This document shows, piece by piece, positions 41,657 through 48,691 of a stretch of 64,000 nucleotides of DNA. This DNA is from JAFGCL01 sp964423835. Its GTDB lineage: Bacteria; Chloroflexota; Dehalococcoidia; UBA2247; RBG-13-53-26. The stretch spans positions 41,490 through 105,489 of the forward strand of contig CAYRGJ010000009.1 in NCBI GenBank assembly GCA_964423835.1, given 5' to 3'. Each line of letters starts with the position of its first letter. Position 1 is the stretch's first letter. The notes under the pieces were generated by a model that ran no database searches, had not been told where the DNA came from, and saw only the letters and a list, made by a program, of their open reading frames with translations. The position numbers and the translations under genes were made by a program.

Positions 41657-42651
41657 TCTCTATCCCCTTTCCCGAAATGGTCCCATCCTCGATCATATAT
41701 ATAGTAGGGCTTGCCGTCGCCCCCCAGCAACCCGACCCTGGTCCCCTCCGTCACTTCGCCGATGGCGGTCACCGGGCAGACGCCGTCCAGCGCCTTCTTC
41801 ACCTCCTGCACCACGCGGTCCGCGGCGGTGAAGAGCAGCTCGTAGTCCTCGCCCCCGGAGAGCGCCAGGTCCGCCGCCTTCTCGCCCAGGGCTTCCCGGA
41901 CCTGGGGGTGTACCGGCAGGTCCCCCAGGCGCAGGTGGGCGCCCACCCTGCTGGCGGCGCAGACGTGGGACAGGTCGGCCACCAGCCCGTCGCTGATGTC
42001 GATGGCCGCCCGCACTCCGCCGCGCACCAGCGCCTGGCCTTCGGCCACCCTCGGCTGCGGCTGCAGGTGCGCCCGCCGCAGGGAGTCCCCGGAGCCTGAC
42101 CGCAGGCGAAGGTCGCCCCGGAGCACCCTGAGGCCGGCCGCGGCCATGCCCAGGTAGCCGGTGACCGCCACCACGTCGCCCGGCACCGCTGCCGAGCGCC
42201 GCAGCAGCCCCTCGGGCAGGGCCTGCCCGATCACGGTCACCGCGATCATGGCCGCCGGCGCCCCGGTGACGTTCCCGCCCACGATGGCCACCCGATGCTG
42301 GTCCGCCAGCTCGGCCATGCCCCGGTAGAGCCGGGCCACGTCCTCCACCTCCATGTCCAGCGGGAGGGACAGGTTCACCAGGGCATAGCGCGGCACGCCG
42401 CCCATGGCCGCGATATCGCTGAGGTTCACCGCCAGGGCCTTCCATCCCAGCTCCCGCCACGGAGTCCCCGGGGTGAAATGCACCCCCTGGACCATGGCGT
42501 CCGTGGTGGCCAGCACCGCCGGCCCCTCACACTGCCAGGCCGCTGCGTCATCGCCGATGCCGATGAGCACCCGGTGCTCCGGGCCGCCCTGCGGGGCGAT
42601 CCGGGCCAGCATGTCGATCAGGCCAAACTCGCCGAGGTCCGAGATTCTCAC
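41653..42651 (-). CDS. thiL: Thiamine-monophosphate kinase
   Basis: 332 residues. It phosphorylates thiamine monophosphate to the active diphosphate. The N-terminal GEFGLIDMLAR precedes IGDDAAAWQ, and VGGNVTGAPAAMIAVTVIG and ALSGGEDYELLFTA are family signatures. The GTG at 42651 is placed right at the predicted transcription start of a TATAAT promoter. No TPP riboswitch is possible in so short a leader. It is coupled to ndk. Confidence 0.95.
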   Translation of the reverse strand: MRISDLGEFGLIDMLARIAPQGGPEHRVLIGIGDDAAAWQCEGPAVLATTDAMVQGVHFTPGTPWRELGWKALAVNLSDIAAMGGVPRYALVNLSLPLDMEVEDVARLYRGMAELADQHRVAIVGGNVTGAPAAMIAVTVIGQALPEGLLRRSAAVPGDVVAVTGYLGMAAAGLRVLRGDLRLRSGSGDSLRRAHLQPQPRVAEGQALVRGGVRAAIDISDGLVADLSHVCAASRVGAHLRLGDLPVHPQVREALGEKAADLALSGGEDYELLFTAADRVVQEVKKALDGVCPVTAIGEVTEGTRVGLLGGDGKPYYIYDRGWDHFGKGDRE

Positions 42652-42658
42652 ATGCCAG

Positions 42659-42664
42659 ATTATA
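42659..42664 (-). promoter_or_regulatory. -10 element of thiL-ndk (leaderless)
   Basis: Minus-strand TATAAT at 42659-42664. The expected transcription start falls at or one base before the GTG at 42651, so the mRNA is probably leaderless. No clear -35 is seen. Confidence 0.6.
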
Positions 42665-42682
42665 GTGATAAGGGGCCAAACC

Positions 42683-42691
42683 TGCTATAGT
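42683..42691 (+). promoter_or_regulatory. Extended -10 of the metallophosphatase gene
   Basis: TGCTATAGT at 42683-42691. The predicted start is near 42698, about 8 bases before the ATG at 42706. It lies about 20 bases from the divergent thiL -10, so the two promoters share the same 54-base gap. Confidence 0.65.
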
Positions 42692-42705
42692 AACCGGTGT
42701 TCAGA

Positions 42706-43437
42706 ATGCGCTGCGCCGTAGTGGCCGATATTCACAGCAACCTCGAGGCCTTTCTGGCCGTCCTCAAGGACCTCGAGGCCCGCGGCGGCGCGGACCAGAT
42801 CTGGTGCCTGGGCGATATCGTGGGGTATGGCCCCGACCCCCACGAATGCGTGCAGATCCTGCGCCGCCACCCCGGCGCGGCCGTGGCCGGCAACCATGAC
42901 TGGGCCGCCATCGGGAAGCTGGACACGGGCAACTTCAACCCGGAGGCGGCCGCGGCCACCCAGTGGACGGCGGAGGCGCTGCGGCCGGAGGACCTGGACT
43001 ACCTGTCCGCCCTGCCCTCCTCCCTGCGGCGGGAGGACTTCACCCTGGTCCACGGAAGCCCCCGCGAGCCGGTGTGGGAGTACGTCCTGTCCACCCAGGC
43101 CGCCCGGGCCAATTTCGCCCTCTTCGAGTCCCGGTTCTGCCTCATCGGCCACTCCCACTCGCCACTGCTGTTCGAGCTCGACGGCCAGGGGGCCTGCCGC
43201 ATGCACCAGATGCCGGGAGCGCTGTCCCTGGCGGCCGGGAAGCGGCTGATCATCAACTGCGGCAGCGTCGGCCAGCCCCGGGATGGCGACCCGAGGGCCA
43301 GCTACGCCATCATCGACCTGGAGCGGGAGAGGCTCTGGCACCACCGGGTCGTCTACGACTACAAGATCACCCAGGAGAAGATTCTGGACGCGGGCCTGCC
43401 GGCCCGCCTGGCCAGGCGTCTGAGCATGGGCTGGTAA
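42706..43437 (+). CDS. Metallophosphoesterase (YfcE/MJ0936-like)
   Basis: 243 residues with all five motifs of the calcineurin-like fold: VADIHSNLEAF, GDIVGYGPDP, GNHDWA, VHGSP and IGHSHSP. The gene probably binds two metal ions and hydrolyses phosphomonoesters or diesters, or nucleotides; the exact substrate cannot be told. The ATG at 42706 follows a short, nearly leaderless region with no Shine-Dalgarno. The GreA-like gene lies 38 bases downstream with its own promoter. Confidence 0.92.
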   Translation: MRCAVVADIHSNLEAFLAVLKDLEARGGADQIWCLGDIVGYGPDPHECVQILRRHPGAAVAGNHDWAAIGKLDTGNFNPEAAAATQWTAEALRPEDLDYLSALPSSLRREDFTLVHGSPREPVWEYVLSTQAARANFALFESRFCLIGHSHSPLLFELDGQGACRMHQMPGALSLAAGKRLIINCGSVGQPRDGDPRASYAIIDLERERLWHHRVVYDYKITQEKILDAGLPARLARRLSMGW

Positions 43438-43452
43438 ACTGCTACTCCCGTG

Positions 43453-43461
43453 TGCTAGAAT
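43453..43461 (+). promoter_or_regulatory. Extended -10 of the GreA-like fusion gene
   Basis: TGCTAGAAT at 43453-43461. The predicted start is near 43468, so the leader before the ATG at 43476 is only about 8 bases. Confidence 0.6.
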
Positions 43462-43475
43462 AAGGGTTGCTAAGG

Positions 43476-44273
43476 ATGACAGAAGAAGCTCTAAGCCTCG
43501 AAGAGCTGGCCCTCAGGTACCTCACCTCGCTGCCGGGCGAGGAACGGGTGGACAAGCAGCAGGAAGTCAACAAGTTCGTCCTGTGGTACGGCAAAGGGCG
43601 CACCATTACCCACATTACCCCCACCGAGCTGGAGACCTATGCCCAGTGGACGGCGGCATCCACCGGGGACGCCAACAAAAAACTGGAGCCGGTGCGGGCC
43701 CTCCTGCAGTATGCCCGGAAGCAGAAGCTGCTCAAGGTCAGCCTGGCCCCACACCTGCGCATCAAGCAGGTGCACCGCAAGAAGGCTGACCGCCGCCAGC
43801 CGCAGCCGGCGCCGGTGGCCCTGACGGCCAACGATCATGCCGAGCTGAAGGCGCAGCTTCAGGCCCTGGAGGAGGAGCGGGTCCGCGTGGCCGAGGAGAT
43901 GAGGGTGGCCGCCGCCGACAAGGACTTCCGCGAGAACGCGCCGCTGCACGCCGCCCGCGAGAGGGCGGCCCACATCGAAGCCAGGATGAATGACATCCAG
44001 GCCTCGCTGGCCACCGGGATCGTGGTTGAGGTCGAGGCCCAGCCGGAGACGCTGGGCGCCAAGCTGGGGTGCACCGTGGCCCTGGTGTCGATGGCCACCG
44101 GGGACAGGCACACCTACACCCTGGCCACCAGGAACGAAGCCAAGCCGGCCGTCGGCAAGATATCGATCGACTCTCCCCTGGGCAAGGCCGTGCTCAACCA
44201 GCATGAGGGCGACGTGGTCAAGGTGGTGGCCCCGGCCGGGGAGATCCTCTACAAGATCGAGAAGATCGAGTAG
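43476..44273 (+). CDS. GreA/GreB-like protein with N-terminal integrase-type (SAM-like) domain
   Basis: 265 residues. Residues 1-105 resemble the N-terminal core-binding domain of tyrosine recombinases (LALRYL, KFVLWYGKGRTITHITPTEL, then VRALLQYARKQ). No recombinase catalytic domain follows. Residues 125-185 form a coiled coil with DKDFRENAPLHAARERAAHIE at the tip, matching the GreA tip GDLSENAEYHAAKE. The C-terminal part is the FKBP-like Gre domain (ISIDSPLGKAVLNQHEGDVVKVVAP). GreA rescues backtracked RNA polymerase. The added domain could tether it to DNA (inference). Confidence 0.82.
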   Translation: MTEEALSLEELALRYLTSLPGEERVDKQQEVNKFVLWYGKGRTITHITPTELETYAQWTAASTGDANKKLEPVRALLQYARKQKLLKVSLAPHLRIKQVHRKKADRRQPQPAPVALTANDHAELKAQLQALEEERVRVAEEMRVAAADKDFRENAPLHAARERAAHIEARMNDIQASLATGIVVEVEAQPETLGAKLGCTVALVSMATGDRHTYTLATRNEAKPAVGKISIDSPLGKAVLNQHEGDVVKVVAPAGEILYKIEKIE

Positions 44274-44324
44274 CGCCGGCCAGGGCTGCCCGGCGTCACC
44301 CTCCTGTTGCGGCCGGATCGGGGT

Positions 44325-44353
44325 TTGACACCCCCTGCACGCTGACCTATCTT
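44325..44353 (+). promoter_or_regulatory. Promoter of mnmE
   Basis: Consensus TTGACA (44325-44330), a 17-base spacer and TATCTT (44348-44353). The leader of about 45 bases has no strong Shine-Dalgarno. Confidence 0.75.
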
Positions 44354-44403
44354 AGTGGACGAAGATCGGCGGGACCCCAGCGGAGCCCCCGGGCAGCAAC
44401 GCC

Positions 44404-45747
44404 ATGTACCGGGACACGATCGCGGCCATCTCCACCCCCCTGGGCGAGGGCGGCATCGGCATCGTCCGCCTCAGCGGCCCGGACGCCCTGTCCATTGCCA
44501 GGGCCATCTTCCCCGGGAAGCTCTCCGATCGGCACCTCCGGCACGGCCACATTGTGGACCCCGCGACGGGGGAGCGCGTGGACGAGGTGCTGGTCTCACT
44601 GATGGCGGCGCCCCGCAGCTACACCCGGGAGGACGTGGTGGAGATCAACTGCCACGGCGGCCCGTTGCCGCTGCAGCGCATCCTGCACCTGGCCCTGCGG
44701 CAGGGCGCCCGCCTGGCCCGGCCCGGCGAGTTCACCCTGAGGGCCTTCCTCAACGGTCGCATTGACCTGGCCCAGGCGGAATCCGTCCTGGACGTCATCC
44801 GGGCCCGGACCGAGGCCAGCCTGAGGGTGGCGGTGCAGGGCCTGGAAGGGCGGCTTTCGGCCGCCGTCAGGGAGCTGCGCCGGCCATTGCTGTCGGCGCT
44901 GGCCTATCTCACCGCCCGGATCGACTTCCCCGAGGACGACGTGCCCCCGCAGGACGTGGCCGGGCCGCTGCGGCAGGCGTCGCGGGCGCTCGGGGAACTC
45001 ATAGCCACGGCGGAGGCCGGCCTGGTCTACCGGCTCGGGGTCAAGACCGCCATCGTGGGCCGGCCCAACGTGGGCAAGTCCAGCCTGCTGAACCGGCTGC
45101 TCCGCGAGGAGCGGGCCATCGTCACGCCCCTGCCGGGCACCACCCGGGACACGGTGGAGGAGGTGGCCAGCATCAGGGGCGTCCCCTTCGTCCTGGTGGA
45201 CACGGCCGGCATCGTCGAGGGCCGGGACCAGGCGGAGTCCCTGGGCGTGGAGCGCAGCCGCCGGGCTATTGAGCGGGCCGACCTGGTGCTGGCCGTCATG
45301 GACGCCAGCCAGCCCCTGGGGGAGGCCGACCGGGAGATAGCCGCGCTCATCGGCGCCAAAGCGGCCCTGGTGGTGGCCAACAAGTGCGACCTTCCCCCGC
45401 GGGCCAGCCCTGGTGAGCTGGGCCTGGAGGCCGGCGTAGTCCGCATATCGGCCCTCTCCGGCGAAGGACTGGACGAACTGGAGCAGAGGATGGCGGAGCT
45501 GGCCCTGGGCGGGCGGGTGGCGGTGGGAGATGGGCCACTGGTGGACCACCCCCGGCACAAGGACGCCCTGGAGAGGGCGGCCCGGTCCCTGGAGCTGGCG
45601 CTGCGCGACCTGGAGGGGGGAATGGCCGACGATTTCGTCACCATCCACCTCACGGCCGGCCTGGGGGCCCTGGGGGAGATCACCGGAGAGACGCTGCGGG
45701 AGGACCTGCTGGAGACCATCTTCGCCGACTTCTGCATCGGCAAGTGA
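44404..45747 (+). CDS. mnmE: tRNA uridine-5-carboxymethylaminomethyl modification GTPase MnmE
   Basis: 447 residues. With MnmG it modifies U34 of certain tRNAs. The N-terminal tetrahydrofolate-binding domain starts at DTIAAISTPLGEGGIGIVRLSG. The G domain inserted in the helical domain has IVGRPNVGKSSLLNRLL (around 217), TTRDTVEE, DTAGI and NKCD. The protein ends in the invariant FCIGK with the catalytic Cys. The final codons belong to the first unit of a 36-bp tandem repeat that runs into the assembly gap. Confidence 0.96.
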   Translation: MYRDTIAAISTPLGEGGIGIVRLSGPDALSIARAIFPGKLSDRHLRHGHIVDPATGERVDEVLVSLMAAPRSYTREDVVEINCHGGPLPLQRILHLALRQGARLARPGEFTLRAFLNGRIDLAQAESVLDVIRARTEASLRVAVQGLEGRLSAAVRELRRPLLSALAYLTARIDFPEDDVPPQDVAGPLRQASRALGELIATAEAGLVYRLGVKTAIVGRPNVGKSSLLNRLLREERAIVTPLPGTTRDTVEEVASIRGVPFVLVDTAGIVEGRDQAESLGVERSRRAIERADLVLAVMDASQPLGEADREIAALIGAKAALVVANKCDLPPRASPGELGLEAGVVRISALSGEGLDELEQRMAELALGGRVAVGDGPLVDHPRHKDALERAARSLELALRDLEGGMADDFVTIHLTAGLGALGEITGETLREDLLETIFADFCIGK

Positions 45748-45814
45748 GCTGCGGGCCTTGCCGACTTCTGCATCGGCAAGTGAGCTGCGGGCCTTGCCGA
45801 CTTCTGCATCGGCA
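45724..45814 (+). repeat. 36-bp tandem repeat covering the mnmE 3' end, cut by the assembly gap
   Basis: Units start at 45724, 45760 and 45796; the third is broken by Ns. Each unit holds the end of the mnmE frame (DFCIGK and the stop) and an inverted repeat, CTTGCCGA and TCGGCAAG around an 8-base loop (the first copy is slightly diverged). The total copy number is unknown because the array enters the gap. Confidence 0.9.
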
Positions 45815-45914
45815 NNNNNNNNNNNNNNNNNNNNNNNNNNNNNNNNNNNNNNNNNNNNNNNNNNNNNNNNNNNNNNNNNNNNNNNNNNNNNNNNNNNNNN
45901 NNNNNNNNNNNNNN
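45815..45914. other. Assembly gap (100 N)
   Basis: Exactly 100 Ns, the conventional placeholder for a gap of unknown size. It begins inside the 36-bp tandem repeat, which most likely caused the assembly break. Confidence 0.98.
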
Positions 45915-45922
45915 AGTAGGCG

Positions 45923-46858
45923 CTAGCCGGGCCCTGGGCCGATCTGCAGCCTGGTGCCCGCAATCTGGCCCTGCTGCCCGGAGCCGGCTGTGCCGCTCTG
46001 GTTGTCGGTCCCACCGCCGCCGGCGCCTTCCGGCTCACCGCCGGCCCCGGCGTCACCGGCAAGACCGGGCCCGCCCTGCTCGCTGTCCAGCTCATCCAGG
46101 GCGGCGATGGCCTTCTCGTACCTCTGCGTCAGCCGGAACTTGGCCACGGCGATGGCCCGGGCCGCCCGCGGGGGCGCCTTCGCCTCCGCCTTTTCCAGGA
46201 GCGCCAGGTCCCGGTCCAGGTTGGCGTTCAGCGTCTCCCTGAGGGCGGCGATGCGCTCGCCGTCGTCGGCGTCAGTAGCCTCGATCTCGGCCGCCAGCGC
46301 CTCGAGCTGCGCCAGGTGATCGCCGAACCGGGTGGTCACGGCCCGCAGCCGCTCGCCGCGGCCGCTCTCGGCCAGCCGGGCCATCTCCCACGCACGCCGC
46401 TCGGCCAACCGGGCCTGCAGCCTGGCCTTGCCCTCCTCGGAGAAGGTCAACCGCAGCTGGACCGACTCCGTGGCGGTCTTGACGGAGTAGAGCGGGTCGC
46501 CGGGCAGGGCGTCCGAGGAGGCGGCCACCGTGGTGGTGCCGCCCAGCAGGAGAACAAACACCACCACCACCGAAGCCACCGCCCAGCGGGGCACCCAGCC
46601 CATCACGGGGGACCTCCCGGGGGCCGGCCGGCGCGCCGGGGCGCGCAGCCGCGACTGGACCTCGTACCTGGTGCGGGCTTTGAACTCCGGCCGGGGCTCG
46701 ACGGCGGAGGCCGTCTGCCTGGCCGCGGCGGCTACCCTGAGCAAGGGCTCCAGCTCCCGCGCCTGCTTCGAATACCGCTGCAGGCACTGCTCTACGCTCT
46801 CGCCCTGGAGCAATCGCTCAGTGCAGTCGCTCAGTATGTCCTCGAAACGGTCGGCCAC
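45923..46858 (-). CDS. Membrane protein with DUF5667-like domain, probably sigma-factor associated
   Basis: 311 residues. Residues 1-80 are a soluble helical part (VADRFEDILSDCTERLLQGESVEQCLQRY) typical of proteins encoded next to ECF sigma factors. One membrane helix follows (WAVASVVVVFVLLLGG, around 120), then SSDALPGDPLYSVKTATES, the usual start of the extracytoplasmic DUF5667 part. A long helical stretch comes next, ending in a Gly/Asn-rich tail. GTG 46858 was chosen at the start of the conserved helix. It lies 100 bases after the 368-residue secreted protein on the same strand. It may sense envelope state for the nearby ECF sigma factor (inference). Confidence 0.75.
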   Translation of the reverse strand: MADRFEDILSDCTERLLQGESVEQCLQRYSKQARELEPLLRVAAAARQTASAVEPRPEFKARTRYEVQSRLRAPARRPAPGRSPVMGWVPRWAVASVVVVFVLLLGGTTTVAASSDALPGDPLYSVKTATESVQLRLTFSEEGKARLQARLAERRAWEMARLAESGRGERLRAVTTRFGDHLAQLEALAAEIEATDADDGERIAALRETLNANLDRDLALLEKAEAKAPPRAARAIAVAKFRLTQRYEKAIAALDELDSEQGGPGLAGDAGAGGEPEGAGGGGTDNQSGTAGSGQQGQIAGTRLQIGPGPG

Positions 46859-46958
46859 CCGGTTGCCTCGCTCTCTCTCCAACCCTCTTCTGCGGGCCTT
46901 CGGTGGCAGCCCCGGTGGGGCTGCCACCTCCAGCCAATATCCACTCTCTGCTGTCGGT

Positions 46959-48065
46959 CTACTGCACCTCGACGTACCAGGCTTTGAGGGTGTCCACGTT
47001 GTAGACCACCTTCTCCACCACGTCACCAGCGCCGAGACCCCTCAGGCCATACACATAGCCGCTCTTGGTTATGCGGGCGGCCGTTGCCACCCGAAGGTTC
47101 AGGGTACCGTTCTCCGTGCTCAGGGTCATGGCCCTGGTCTGGGTGTCGACGCTGACGATGGTGCCCCTGGTTTCGCCCCACTGGGCCATCCACTCGTCCC
47201 AGCCGACCTGCTGCACACGCGCCCGGATCTGGTCCCGGAGCTGCAGGGCCTCGGCGAAGCGCGCCTCCGAAGAGTCGATGGCCAGGCCCACCTTCTCGGC
47301 GGCCTGGATCCGATTGCGCTCCTCCAGCCGCTGCTGCAGGGCCTCCAGCTCCGCGATGTGCCTCTCATGTGCCTTTTGCAGCATGGCCGTGGCGTTGTCG
47401 AAGCTCGCCTGGTTGAGCGAGCCGTTCATGTAGCCCTCGAACCGCTGCACCATGTGCTCCCAGCGGTAGGCGCTCACCGCCCGGAGCTGCACCTCGCCGG
47501 TGCTCTTCTCGGTGACCACGACCACCACCTGCCCGGCCCCCAGCTCCATCCCCTCGGCCATGGTCATGCTGACCTCCTGGCCGTTTCTCAGGGTCACGGT
47601 AGCAGTGGTGCCGTCAATGCCGGTCACCATGCCCAGCTGGTGCCGATAGTGGCAGATGCCCTTGGCCGGCACCACCATCACCCTCTGGGCGATGTGGTTG
47701 CCGGCTGGATCGGCCAGCAGGACCGCCACCCGGTTGGCCTCCTTGACCAGGTCCCGGCTGTCATCAGTGAGCTCAGACCAGGTCTGCCACCGGGGGGCCA
47801 GGGTAACGGTAGGGATGTGGTACACGGTGGTAGCCGTGACCTTCACTTCCAGCGTGGTGCCGTTGTCCGAGGCATTCGCCGATTTGACGCTGCTCAGGGT
47901 CACTGAGCCGGCGCCGTCCTCATCGATGGCCACGCTCTCCACGGTCCCGAACAGGCCACGGCCCTCCCCGCTCTGGCTGGTGCTGGCCATGGCCCCGCCC
48001 GCGATCCCCAGCGTCAGCCCGCAGGCCAGCGCCACGGTGGTAACCAGTAGTATGATCCTTTTCAC
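46959..48065 (-). CDS. Secreted protein with DUF5666-like beta domains
   Basis: 368 residues. A clear signal peptide (MKRIILLVTTVALACGLTLGIAGGAMAS) precedes two or three small beta-barrel-like modules of the type GLFGTVESVAIDEDGAGSVTL and GMVTGIDGTTATVTLRNGQEV. A central coiled-coil of about 80 residues (AHERHIAELEALQQRLEERNRIQ) separates them from the last module, GTIVSVDTQTRAMTLSTENG. The fold resembles DUF5666 proteins of unknown role. It belongs to the minus-strand envelope locus. Confidence 0.7.
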   Translation of the reverse strand: MKRIILLVTTVALACGLTLGIAGGAMASTSQSGEGRGLFGTVESVAIDEDGAGSVTLSSVKSANASDNGTTLEVKVTATTVYHIPTVTLAPRWQTWSELTDDSRDLVKEANRVAVLLADPAGNHIAQRVMVVPAKGICHYRHQLGMVTGIDGTTATVTLRNGQEVSMTMAEGMELGAGQVVVVVTEKSTGEVQLRAVSAYRWEHMVQRFEGYMNGSLNQASFDNATAMLQKAHERHIAELEALQQRLEERNRIQAAEKVGLAIDSSEARFAEALQLRDQIRARVQQVGWDEWMAQWGETRGTIVSVDTQTRAMTLSTENGTLNLRVATAARITKSGYVYGLRGLGAGDVVEKVVYNVDTLKAWYVEVQ

Positions 48066-48111
48066 TGCCTTTTCCTCCTCTGCTTTCGGTGTTGACTCCT
48101 GTCGACTCCCT

Positions 48112-48480
48112 CTATTGCCTGACGTAGATGACCGTCAGAATCGCGCTCCCCTCGTTCCCCTCGAAGTCGCTGGCGAGCACCTCGATCGAGTTCGGGCCCT
48201 CCTCCAGTGTGACCGTGGTGCTGAAGCTGCCGTCGGCGTTGATCTCCACCGTGACTCCGTTCACGCTCAATACGGCATCCGCCTCGGTCGTCCCCTTGAC
48301 CTGGAGGTCCGCGGCGTAGACCGTTGTCTCGTTCTGCGGCTGGCTCACGGCCAGGGACACGGTCCCCACCTCGGGCTCGTCGCTGGCATCACCGCTATCC
48401 TTGTCGCGGCCACAGCCGGCTCCAAGACTCGCCCCGAGGAGGACCACCATCACTCCCAGGACCACCATCCATTTCTTCAA
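48112..48480 (-). CDS. Small lipoprotein with one Ig-like (glucodextranase B-like) domain
   Basis: 122 residues. The start is TTG (48480) with a strong AGGAGGTGA upstream. The N-terminus KKWMVVLGVMVVLLGASLGAGC is a lipoprotein signal ending at the likely lipidated Cys. After a Ser/Asp linker, one bacterial Ig-like domain follows, with VKGTTEADAVLSVNGVTVEI and SFSTTVTLEEGPNSIEVLASD, the pattern of glucodextranase-B/Big-type repeats. It is likely anchored outside the membrane. A 71-bp tandem duplication lies upstream. Confidence 0.75.
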   Translation of the reverse strand: MKKWMVVLGVMVVLLGASLGAGCGRDKDSGDASDEPEVGTVSLAVSQPQNETTVYAADLQVKGTTEADAVLSVNGVTVEINADGSFSTTVTLEEGPNSIEVLASDFEGNEGSAILTVIYVRQ

Positions 48481-48540
48481 CGAGATCACCTCCTTTCTCC
48501 GTGTTCGCCTTGTGACCCGTATAACGGCGGCAGGCCGCAA

Positions 48541-48682
48541 AGGTTAGCATCCGGGAGATCACAGGAAGGTCACAAAGCGGGAAGCGGAGGGCCGGAGCGG
48601 CCGGAGGCCGAAGGTTAGCATCCGGGAGATCACAGGAAGGTCACAAAGCGGGAAGCGGAGGGCCGGAGCGGCCGGAGGCCGG
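48541..48682 (+). repeat. 71-bp tandem duplication in the intergenic region
   Basis: Copy one (48541-48611) and copy two (48612-48682) are identical over 70 of 71 bases. The unit contains GGAGATCACAGGAAGGTCAC and an inner GGCCGGAGCGGCCGGAGGCC run. It fills the space between the transglutaminase-like gene and the small lipoprotein gene. Confidence 0.95.
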
Positions 48683-48691
48683 AGGACGCAG

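Noticed and set aside
42652..42705. TPP riboswitch before thiL
   Set aside because: The gap is only 54 bases and the predicted transcript begins at the start codon.
43476..43790. Integrase gene and mobile element
   Set aside because: Only the N-terminal recombinase-like domain is present, fused in frame to a Gre-type protein; there are no catalytic residues, att sites or cargo.
45724..45814. 36-bp direct repeats, the size of CRISPR repeats
   Set aside because: The units abut with no spacers, and the first unit is the coding end of mnmE. No cas gene is in the window.
44596..46095. Long minus-strand open frame crossing the N gap
   Set aside because: It is antisense to mnmE, reads through Ns, and has low-complexity composition typical of frames opposite high-GC genes.
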